A stretch of DNA of 64,000 bases, from the NCBI GenBank assembly GCA_015847255.1, contig JADLZK010012234.1, positions 186,001-250,000 of the forward strand, read 5' to 3'. This DNA comes from Hyparrhenia diplandra. Lineage: Eukaryota > Streptophyta > Magnoliopsida > Poales > Poaceae. The notes beneath the pieces were generated by a model that had not been told where the DNA came from, did no database searches, and saw only the letters and a list, made by a program, of their open reading frames with translations. Shown one piece after another: positions 55,337 through 64,000 of the stretch; positions within the stretch are counted from its first letter, which is position 1; the number at the start of each line of letters is the position of its first letter. The translations under genes were made by a program, and so were the position numbers.

Positions 55337-57410
55337 TCATTGGGTGGAGCGTTGACGAAGAGCGAAAGTAGACGCCCGGATAGTGATGTCGCGGTGAGTA
55401 GGAGGAGTAGCGACCAAGTTCAACATCGCATCGTACATGAAGGAGCCTACGTCGAACAGGGAGGGCGAGAGCTGGTGAGTGGCCCTCTCTGGATCATAGC
55501 TGATGTGGACATTGTCGACGGTGAGGAAGAGGCGATCCATGCCGTCGAGGAAGACGACCCGGCCGGGCCGACATGGTGGCGCCAGCGCCATATGCCGCCC
55601 AAAAAGGATGGCGGTCGGTGCGGCTGAAGTTGGCTCCGTCGTGTAGGCTCCCAAAGGCGAGGGAAGTTCGATCTGCGAACTCCGCCCCTGAAGCAAGGCC
55701 TCCAGTAAGTCCGCAGTAGTGGAGAGGAGGTCGGAAGGTAGAAGCGGCCGTCGAAGAGGAGGAGGCCGTCTTCGAGTGTCCATCTTTGGAGTGGCGTCGC
55801 CCGTGGTGACGTCGAGGGCGATGCGGCGTAGGTGCTGATCCTCCAATGTAGCCCTGGCGTGGGCGGACGAAGACTCCGGCGGATGTGTCGTAGAGGTCCA
55901 AGGCGTCGCATGCCTCGAACGTTTCCCAAGCCGAAGTTGCGGGCGTGCGGATGCGGCGAAGATGCGACCGGAGGAGGCGGGGCCGGGGGCGCCCCCGCGG
56001 CCGAGGGGGTGGAGCTGAAGTGAGCGTGGTCGGCGACCCTCACGGTAGTCTTGCAGCTCGTGGGTCGCGAAGTCCCACGTCCACGCGCCCCGGGCTTGCC
56101 AGCCAAGGCATGCCAAGGATGACGCCGACGCCCTCGCCTAGTGGCATGGCGTGGCGTTGATGTCAAAGGTCTTGGCGTCGGCGTAGTGGTATGTCGAAGG
56201 TGGCGGCGCGGCATGTAGACGGCGTGGCGCCGGTACCCGGTGGTGATCGACACGCATCGGCCGAGTCCGGAGGCTGCCGTGATCACCACGCGGGGGGGTC
56301 GATGTAGTTGTCGCGTTGCACCCGAGTCGACGATGATGTTGACGCCCGTGCCCGAGATCATACCGGCGAGGTAGAGAGAATGAGCACCACGCACGGGAGT
56401 TCGGGTCTCCGGTGAGGACCTTCGGATCGGTGGCTCCTCTTTGACGTCCGCTAGTGGGGCGTTTGTCGTGTCGTCGGCGTAGTCGTTGAAGATCGTGATG
56501 TCGAAGAGATGCTTGCACTTGTGACCCCGTGAGAACGGCTCGTCCGCGTTGAAGCGAGAGACCAGCCTTGCGTCGTCGCCGTCATCTCCCTCCGGTGTCG
56601 GCCGTTTGAGCGGCCGAGTCGGTGTTGCCGACGAGGGCGCCTAGGGGGCGGCCAGCAGGGGCGGGCGCAGGGGCCCTGCCCTTTGCCTGTGCTGGCTTGC
56701 CGGTGTTGTAGAGGATGGCGAGGCGTCGCTCGTACGCCCTGGCGAGAGACATGGCTGCCTCCATGTCCTTGGGGTTCTGCATCTCGACGTCCGTCTTGAG
56801 CGGTTCGCCCAAGCTCTTTGTGTAGATGTTGACTGCTGGCTGGTCGTCGAGGTTGCCTGCCCGTGCTACGTGTGCCAAGAACTGCTCCGTGTACTCATCG
56901 GCCGGTGCTGTCTTCCTTAGTGATGCCCGCTCACCCACCCGGATTGCGCCGTTCGGTTGGGCCAAAGCGCTCGTTGACATATTGGGCGAAGCTTGCCCAT
57001 CTGCCACCGGTTTCTCCTGGGACGACCTCATGTACCATTGTTGAGCTCCCTTTGTGAGATGATAGGAGGCGTACCGGACTTGCTCTGTTCTTCGGGCGTC
57101 CATGTCCTCGAAGAATTGTTCGCAGCGGTTGATCCATGGGAGGGGATCATCCTTTCCATCATAAGTTGGGAAGGACAGCTTGTGCAGACGGGGAGCCAGG
57201 GCTGAGAAGGTGTCAGCCGGAGGTGGAGGTGGGGGCGGCACATGAGCCCTCGATGGCGGCGCCCTGGCCGGGCGCGGCCCGAGGCTTCAAGTAGCACTTC
57301 ATCGGGTTCGTCGGATCAGCCGCGGTGACTTGATTGTCCTGATTCTCGCTTGCCATTGCCATCCGCTTCTTGATGAAGTCGCGGGGCTTTGTCTCGAACA
57401 TTGCCCTCAT
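55337..57410 (-). pseudogene. gypsy gag and protease start, frame broken
   Basis: Frame 57241-56582 carries the retrotransposon gag core: LSFPTYDGKDDPLPWINRCE, QVRYASYHLTKGAQQWYM and DEYTEQFLAHVARAGNL. Further on, across a frame shift, RGHKCKHLFDITIFNDY resembles the end of a gag zinc finger, and NIIVDSGAT (about 56330) is the protease active site. After that no conserved pol block follows. An upstream frame (57410-57213) has basic gag-like sequence. Confidence 0.8.
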
Positions 57411-57594
57411 CTCGATCTCGGCTTCACGGAGTTGTTGACGGTGTTTGAGCGTTCTTTGGATCCTCTTTCGAGAAGATAGAGAGCCTATCGTCGATCTTGT
57501 CCATCCCGTTGTTGATCTTGGCGACCTCGTGCGCCAAGTTCTTTACCAAAGCATCTTGGATTCGGTGTCCATGGTGGTGGGTGGATCGTAGTGG

Positions 57595-57608
57595 TCTCGG
57601 ATACCGGT
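57595..57608 (-). promoter_or_regulatory. primer-binding site of the gag-only element
   Basis: The minus strand reads accggtatccgaga directly inside the 5' LTR, a diverged tRNA-Met-type site. Confidence 0.5.
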
Positions 57609-58177
57609 TGTCGGATTCGGCTAGATTGGGCGGAATTGACACCCAATTGGCGATCGTCGGGAGGAGGAAGAGGGAGGCGGAGGCGGCGCCGGCCGCGCCG
57701 CGGCGGCGGCGGCGCGGCCCGGCGGCCCGGGGCAGCGTGGGGGCGTCTTATTTGGCGGCGGCGACAGGCAGGGGCGGGGGGCGTGGGAGAGGGAGGAGAG
57801 GAGATTGGGATAAATTTTTCTTTATTTGCTTGTTGTCCTGAAGATTACTGACCCCTTACTTATATAGCCCGGCTATTGGGACTTGTATCTCAAGCAATCT
57901 CTCTAAAGGTTTCCTTATAGATTGGAATACCTTTTACAAGCATGTCCTATTTATTTATTTCCTAATAAGGGTCTCCCTTATAGATGAGATAGCCCCTTGC
58001 ACACCAAAACACCTAAAGATAATCCTAGATATTTTCCTCCTTTTTCTCCGGATTAGTTGCCGAAGAATCCGCGGAAGGGAGGGGACGGCGGGGGAGGGGC
58101 ATGCCGGGGGGGGGGGCCGCGCCGGCGCCTTTGGGCTGTCAGGCCCGTCCGCTGGGCTCTATTTCCCGGTCGTGACA
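57609..58177 (-). repeat. 5' LTR of the gag-only element
   Basis: 569 bp. On the minus strand it begins TGTCACGACCGGG and ends AATCCGACA. GC-rich ends (57680-57770, 58080-58140) differ from the other LTR mainly by indels. Confidence 0.85.
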
Positions 58178-58182
58178 CATTG

Positions 58183-58445
58183 CATAGGAACAAAATATCA
58201 ATGACGCAATACCCGGGACGATAAAGCTTAGTCCAAACGATTTTTTGTATATCACTATCATTTGTTTAATGAACATGGGGCGTATCATGTCTCCCCCCTC
58301 CCACATACCGGGCCGAAAACCATCATGAATGGACCAAAAATCTTGTCATGAATTATATTCACGGTTTACCTTTTTTTAAGGTCAACTACGGAGGAGATCT
58401 AAACGATCTAAGTCGGTGGGTGAAAAGGGTACAAGGCACCAAATA
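58183..58445. other. spacer between two retroelements
   Basis: No gene or repeat recognised. Confidence 0.4.
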
Positions 58446-58450
58446 CATAG

Positions 58451-59049
58451 TGTCATGTGCCGGAATTGGGCCAGCGGGGACGGGTTAGGAGGGCCCAAAG
58501 CGGCCGCGGGCGGGCCACGACGGGGCGGGGGCGCGAGGGCGGCCGGCGCCCCCGCCGCCGCCGCCCTTCTCCGCCTCCAACTCGCTTCGTCATCAAGTTA
58601 GAATTATCTTAGGCTTTTTGGTGTCTAAAAGGGAATATTCCTTCATATAAGGAAGAGCCTTATTAGGAAATAAATAAATATTGCTTGTAAAAGTTATTCC
58701 GATCGTATAAGGAAACCTTATAGGAGATTGCTTAGATTACAAGTTCCACTAGCCGGGCTATATAAGTAAGGGGATGTAATCTCTTTGAGGATAAGCAAGC
58801 AATAAAAATTAGTTCGTGCCTCTACCCTACTCTACCGCCGACGCCGACGCCGGCCCCGCCACCGCCGTCCCACGTGCGCCCGCCAAGCGCCGCACCGCCG
58901 CCACCACGACGCCCCTCGTCATTTGCCGCCCCGCGCCGTCGTTCGCCGGCGTCGTCGCCGCCGGACACCGCCGCCCCCTACGCTACCTTCTCCACCCGAA
59001 GATCGTTGGTGGCGTGTCACAACCGCCCAATCTAACCGGTCCTGTGGCA
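58451..59049 (+). mobile_element. solo LTR related to the gag-only element, opposite orientation
   Basis: Starts TGTCATGTGCCGG and ends CTAACCGGTCCTGTGGCA. The middle (aattatcttaggctttttgg, aggaaataaataaatattgc, gccgggctatataagtaagg) is the reverse complement of the LTRs at 54411 and 57609, more diverged. The exact duplication CATAG flanks it (58446-58450, 59050-59054), so the internal part was removed by LTR-LTR recombination. Confidence 0.88.
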
Positions 59050-59054
59050 CATAG

Positions 59055-61130
59055 TTTGTTACATCAAGAGAAGGGGAGAGAGAAAGATTACATCACAAAA
59101 AAACAACACCATACAACAACAAGGGTAATCCTAGACTAAGCCGAAAGTCGCCAATCGAGCGTCGATTTGCGCCACCGCCAAGCAGCATACTCGCCGGTTT
59201 CACCGTGGCCCTTGTGCGCTGCACCACTCCTCGTAGCTACGCCGCTCTCCCTCTTAGGAACGGAAATAGAAAGACTAGCAGTGGAAAGGGCACTAAAAGT
59301 GGTGACAAACCCACAGACCCAAGATCACCGGACACGACAACCTCCCTTCAAGTTGTTGGGGACATCCTCCAACACATCTGGATCCACGTATCACCATCCA
59401 ATGTCGTCCAAGGGAAGGAAGTCTTGGAGGGAAATGGCGACAGCGGTGGAAACTCCAATCGGCATTTAATTTTCTGTCCACCAAGGAGAGCACCGGAGAC
59501 GCCAAAGGTGGACACTCGTCCGAGCGTCGACAATAACCAGCAGCCAAGGCTAGTCTCACCCATACACACAAGGGAAGCAAAAAAAGTAGGAGAGGAGTGG
59601 AGAGGATAGAAAGATCTCAAAGTGGCAACAAGGACATAGAAGACCGCCCGAACGACGCCTTCAGCAAGGAACGTGACATCTGCAGATGCCACCATCTTAG
59701 GCTGAGATAGGGAGAGGACTCACTCAGGGATGCAGCATTATCGAACAGGTAGTAGTAGAAAAATCTTCAACGACGCCTCCAAGGGGGGCATGACGCCTGG
59801 TGCGCCATCGTCGTCGTTCTTGCTCAAAGCTGAAAAGGCTTTCGCCAAGATTCTATACCAACCTGGCACGCCGGATTTGGCTAGCCACCACCACCGATCG
59901 CATCGGGATACACAATGGCAAATTCCGTGACACGCTATCCCAAGGGACAGAAGCCTTGACGACGCCTCCAAGGAGGTGGATGATGCAGAATGCGCCATCA
60001 CTGCCGGCCCGGACGAAATCGGACAGGGTTTTCACCCCCACGCGTGCGGTCACGGGAACTACCGCTCACCCGTCGTATATTCGTCTCGCCGCATACCACG
60101 AAATTTGTTAGGGAGGAAGAGGGGACCTGTAGGCCGAGGCCAAGGAGACGTCCAAATCCGCTCGTGGCACTTGAGTGCATCTCCGGCGTCGCTCCCAGCG
60201 GCCATTGTTCGTAACCCCACCAGAGGTAGAGCGGCGCGGATGCAGAGCTCTCAATCACCACGTGCACTGCGAAGTGCGCCTGCCGACCTCCGTGTGCCGG
60301 ATCCGAGGCAGGGGGCACCGGATCCGAGCTCCTGGCCGCCCACCGCGTTCACCGGCGGACCAGCGCACCGGCCAGCAGGGTCCTGCGGACAGCTAGGATG
60401 ACCACGGGTCATGGCGAAAGAGGACGTCCAGACCCGCCCGAACGTTGCCGTCGGCCCATCCATTCTTTGAAGCGGCGGCGATGCCGAAGCCCCCTCTCCC
60501 GAGCGCATCGTGGAGACTGGAGCGGGAGGTTTGCATGGGAGGGATGCGACGTGCTCCACTGCGGGCCTCCTGGACCGTGCAACAGCCTGCATCTTGTTCC
60601 TCACCGACTCCCACCCGAGCCCGACGCCCTCCTGGACCTCTCAACAGCCGACGCACCCAACGATACGGCGCCGGGGCGAGGTGGCAGGTGCGCGGCCGCC
60701 CCATATTCACCGCCTCCGCCCGCGCGGGACCACCGGTCACCGCCCGACCCAAGCCACTCGGCTGGGCAGCGAGGACGTCCGTTGTGGTTGTGGCCATGGC
60801 CAAAGAGGAGAGGGTAGATCCGTGGTCGGGAGACGCATCCAGCCTCGGAGGACCTAGATCCGGCGCGGAACCGGCCATCCTGCTCACCCTCGATGCCATA
60901 AAACTTGAGCTTGAAGATGGGGGTTGGGAAGGGACGGGATAAGGGGAGTGTGTGGTGGTTGCTGCAGGGGTTGGCTTTGTTGGGCGCCCTCGCGGCCGCC
61001 GCCACTGCAAGCCGGAGGGCGGCGGCGGCGGCCGGGAAGAGCTCCGGTGGGGAGCTAGGGCGGCGAAGTTTGAAATCGCCTCCGAGTCACCCTGTACGGA
61101 TGACGCGGAGATCCGTTCCTCACTTAACTT
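59055..61130. other. GC-rich stretch without a supported gene
   Basis: Many overlapping frames on both strands are compositional. Two similar phrases (cgacgcctccaaggNgg) at about 59770 and 59958 hint at an internal duplication. On the minus strand around 60900, aagctcaagttttATGGCATCGAG could be a leader and start, but the ensuing protein is low-complexity and unrecognised. Possibly the non-coding leader of a large retroelement or a captured gene piece. Confidence 0.3.
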
Positions 61131-61990
61131 GCAAGTAGTTCTCCTTCTCTCCGGCCAATGACCAGCTTCATTCACGGTTTTAACTATATTCACGGTTTAA
61201 CTAGAGTAATCCTAGTAGTACTTGAAGCATATCACCGAACACATCATAAAGCACAGGGAGTCACTATAACCAAGTTGCAAGTCATACACCATTACATAAC
61301 ACATTGTCACTTAGTCTTACATAAGCATCGCTCAAGTTTCACATGATATGCATCGACTTTATGCAATGGAAAGGTTCAACATTGCTTCACTCATATGTTA
61401 AACCACATACACAACAACATACTTAGGATTCTTAACCCGCCCTATATGCCCGAGCAGGTAGAAATAACCAAAGATGGGCTCTCGCACCTACTGACCTACA
61501 TCAACATAACGAGAGCACCATGAGTACACGGATAGTTCGCATGCTAGGCATACCCAATATTACAACCTATAGAGTATGCATTTGGCATTAGGAAGGAAAT
61601 GGCATAGGCAATTGAGTTGTGTAAAGCATTTAATTTGTTGAATTGTATGTAACGACCCATTCACCACAACTTGGTCTAATATCATTCTAGAGTATTGGAT
61701 GATAGTGTCACCTTATTTAGGATGAGTACATTTGCCATGTGATCCTCATGGACATTCTTGTTTGCCTTCCTAACTCGGGCAACTCTTTGGACAAGCCTTC
61801 GTTTAGCATGATTTATCATTTGTTGCTTGTCAACCCCGACCCTTTCCCACGTTGACTAACCTAGCTAGTGACACCTATAGCCCACGAACCTCCTACTTAA
61901 TGTGAAGCTTTCTACTCAAGCAGAGCCTATTGATGAGCTCACCCTGAGTAGTAATATTTCAGCTGACGCACTACTTGTTGGCTATTTAAG
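61131..61990. other. AT-rich, probably LTR-derived DNA
   Basis: Phrases such as cataacacattgtcacttag and tgtatgtaacgacccattca (61645) have the style of gypsy LTR sequence, but no pair of ends or target duplication was found. No gene. Confidence 0.3.
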
Positions 61991-61992
61991 CC

Positions 61993-62390
61993 AATGCCGA
62001 CGATCCACTTGGCTGTACAAATAAAAATGGCTCCCGCACTACTTGACTATTCAAAATGCCAATGCCGACGAATCCACTTGGCTACATTAAAGCTCATCCC
62101 TTTGCTCAAGACTCACTGACTCGGTCGTTCACTTTTTGAATAAGGTAAATCCCGGCTAATAAATCCAACATAAAAAGTAAATACAAAAGTGCAACATGTA
62201 ATTGAGTCCGAAACTAGAAGTAATGACACATGGAGGAACTTTTTTCATATTTCTTATTACGATTTTTTTTTTTTTTTTTTTTTTTTTTGAGAATTACATC
62301 TTATTACGATTAGTTGGAAAGACATAATATAAAAGAAGATAATAAGATGGTGTCATCGTCTTGCCCAACCCAGCATATATACATGTAAAG
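61993..62390 (+). repeat. paralogous promoter segment (empty-site copy of 51446-53240)
   Basis: Matches both flanks of the transposon at 51521-52967 without the transposon; the junction is at 62077/62078 (aatccac|ttggcta). The segment ends with the same gcatatataca TATA-like sequence at about 62373, but no MGQC-type gene follows. Confidence 0.85.
62264..62299 (-). mobile_element. 36-bp poly(T) retroinsertion with 11-bp target duplication
   Basis: A T run followed by gagaattacat lies between copies of CTTATTACGAT (62253-62263, 62300-62310). The paralogous segment at about 53161 has a single cttatacgat without the insertion. This is the same kind of LINE-tail micro-insertion as at 39506. Confidence 0.75.
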
Positions 62391-63475
62391 AGCCTTATCA
62401 AGATATGAAGCTTTACCATATAACATTTTAATTTCGAAACTCAAACTACCTCTCAAAATCAAAATCTTTTGTGGTATTTGCACAATCGAGTAATATTAAC
62501 AAAAACAATTTAGCAAGACGATAGTGGCAAGGAGCAAGACACGGCTTTGTTGCGTTTGGTTGGCGAAGGTGTGTGCTGGCAGATGCAAAAGTGTCGCCGG
62601 CCTGGCTTGAAGGAACTGAGTTTACTCATCCTGGCTACAACTAAAATAATGAACTAAAGCATACCATATTATATGTTCATTATGTAGATCTACTTATCTG
62701 GAGTCCAACACAATTTAATTTTTTATTTTATGATTTTTCTATGATTTACTATAATTTTTCAAAACTGCTTTGGGGGTAATTTGACCGGCTTTTTGAAAAA
62801 GTTCGGGGTGATATAAACTGTTTCATAGGTCGAGGAGGGTTATGTAGCCCACCTCCCATAGGTGGGGGTGTGATATAGACTTTTTTCTTTCTTTTATTGT
62901 CACCTTACTAAATATGTGTGGTGCACTATTCATTTCTCTTTAATTTAACTTCTTCAACTAGTGTTCATCATATGTTTACAGACAGGTTACAGGGTTTCAA
63001 TAGGAAGCTAAAATCCAAAATTCATGTGGATGCTAGCGTTTTTTGCTCGGTAATATGGTTAACTGGAATAAATTTTAAGTTTGACCAAATTTATATGATA
63101 AAATAATAACTTTTAGGATGTCAACTAAGTATCATTGAATTCATCATTAATTATATTTTTATTGTATACCTATTGATATCACAATCCTTTGTAATTATAT
63201 CTATAATTTTGATCAACTTAAAATGCTTAGACATTCTATATTCTCAAAATGGCTTACAATTTAGGACGGAGAGAGTAGTATATAGAGAGAGAGATTATTA
63301 AAGATGATAAAATACACTACACATAGCAGTTATTTTAGTTCACATGGTTGTCAAAATGTTCATGGGAAAGCAAAATGGTTGCAACAGTACAAAGTAGTCT
63401 CCTATGGTGTGCTGCATGAATCATGACGCCAGTTGGTGGCGATACTTTGCTTTCTTTCCATAAGACCCAATGTAC
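62391..63475. other. AT-rich intergenic DNA with a half Stowaway
   Basis: Around 63245-63276 acaatttaggacggagagagta is a diverged Stowaway right end; its left end was not found. No gene. Confidence 0.4.
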
Positions 63476-63566
63476 TCCCTCCATCCCGCTATGTTAGTCG
63501 CTAGGAACTCGTGCCCCCTCACCCAGTCACACATCCTGAGCGACAGAGAAATAGGGACAACGGGAG
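63476..63566 (+). mobile_element. short Stowaway-like MITE, 91 bp
   Basis: Starts CTCCCTCCATCCCGCTAT and ends aatagggacaacgggag, imperfect inverted repeats flanked by TA on both sides (63474-63475, 63567-63568). Confidence 0.65.
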
Positions 63567-64000
63567 TACTGTGCTTGCTAAAAGAAATGACACTTGCAAC
63601 GGAAGGGAGTTCTGGGACTCAAACTAGGCAATATTTAATGATGTCATACTCAAAGTAATTAACACCATGAAGGTTTAGCGAAAACTGTCAAACAGGATTT
63701 AGTGAAAAAGTCAAATGTAAACGAGTTCACAGATTTATTTTCATACAAACAAAATCCCTCTGATTTGAACAGAGTTTTATTGAGTAGCTACTTGTAGCAT
63801 AGCATTCACCCTAGGCATATTTTCACGAAACCGAACCAAACCGAAATGTTGGTATTTCGGTTCGGTTTCGGTTTTCAGTTCTGTGCAATTTGGTGTTTGG
63901 CTTCGGTTTCTATCACAAACCGAACCGAGCAGCCGAGGAACCAAAGCATAGCCTTCCTGGTGAGGCATTACACGTGTATGTCCAGCCAAGTGAGCCAGCA
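63567..64000. other. intergenic, with CCGAAC/GGTTCG-rich repeats at 63825-63930
   Basis: Short motifs aaccgaa and ttcggtt alternate in both orientations (63826-63928), giving a small inverted-repeat-rich block of the kind seen in retroelement LTRs. No gene to the window end. Confidence 0.45.

Larger units (their letters stand above)
54411..58177 (-). mobile_element. non-autonomous gag-only LTR retrotransposon (Ty3/gypsy-derived)
   Basis: LTRs at 54411-54994 and 57609-58177 share TGTCG/CGTGAC(A) ends. The element is flanked by the exact duplication CATTG (54406-54410, 58178-58182). The internal region is only 2.6 kb: gag and the start of a protease on the minus strand, then unrelated short sequence up to the polypurine tract. 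No RT, RNase H or integrase was found. This is the TR-GAG type of non-autonomous element, which needs enzymes from a relative. Confidence 0.9.

Noticed and set aside
59167..61193. Several 100-270 codon frames in the 59-61 kb block
   Set aside because: All are compositional, overlapping on both strands, without a recognised domain or clear transcription signals.

Overview
This is grass (Poaceae) nuclear DNA. The evidence is a set of Stowaway, Tourist and CACTA elements with grass-type ends, Ty3/gypsy and L1-type retroelements, intron-split genes with GT-AG borders, and two members of the 2'-deoxymugineic-acid dioxygenase (IDS3-like) family, which belongs to grass iron nutrition. No bacterial-style operon, rRNA, tRNA or CRISPR array was seen. 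The species cannot be named from the sequence alone. Single-base indels recur in GC-rich and duplicated stretches, so some broken frames may be assembly errors.

Layout. 0-2 kb: last exon of an agglutinin/aerolysin-type pore-forming lectin gene. 2.5-7.7 kb: a Stowaway MITE, a CACTA element with an exact target duplication, a MITE of a family that recurs later, a decayed TE-like coding stretch and a Helitron-like 3' end. 8.5-13.3 kb: a newly assembled six-exon minus-strand gene of unknown function with a TATA box. 13.8-14.0 kb: RNase H-like pseudogene. 15.2-17.0 kb: two MITEs in inverted orientation directly upstream of the first IDS3-like gene, which carries two mutually compensating frameshifts. 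17.5-19.4 kb: nested small DNA transposons. 19.9-27.0 kb: four tandem copies of a 1.8-kb unit, each with a broken copy of the same unknown gene.

28.0-33.8 kb: a complete Ty3/gypsy chromovirus-type element on the minus strand, with two 361-bp LTRs differing at two positions and an ATAAG duplication, but disabled pol genes. 34.9-35.8 kb: minus-strand hypothetical gene. 37.7-39.2 kb: GRAS gene of the SCL9/14/33 type, 5'-truncated and carrying a premature stop. 40.3-42.5 kb: six copies of a ~305-bp tandem repeat. 42.75-44.18 kb: the second IDS3-like gene, intact with three exons.

44.65-47.4 kb: 5'-truncated LINE between 19-bp target duplications. 49.2-53.2 kb: LTR-like sequence, then a 1.45-kb DNA transposon with dense CCAGGC subterminal repeats, whose empty site survives in a paralogous segment at 62 kb. 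53.35-53.65 kb: small two-exon gene with an MGQC N-terminus. 54.4-58.2 kb: non-autonomous gag-only LTR element (TSD CATTG), followed by a related solo LTR in the opposite orientation (TSD CATAG). 59-64 kb: GC-rich then AT-rich intergenic DNA, the duplicated promoter-like segment and a short Stowaway MITE.

The genes do not form a pathway or cluster. The two dioxygenases are dispersed paralogues, and the rest of the window is gene islands in transposon-rich DNA. I found no convincing undescribed multi-gene system. The best leads are the MITE inverted pair at the dioxygenase promoter, the tandem array of an unknown gene, the transposon with its local empty site, and the unannotated six-exon gene near a Helitron end.
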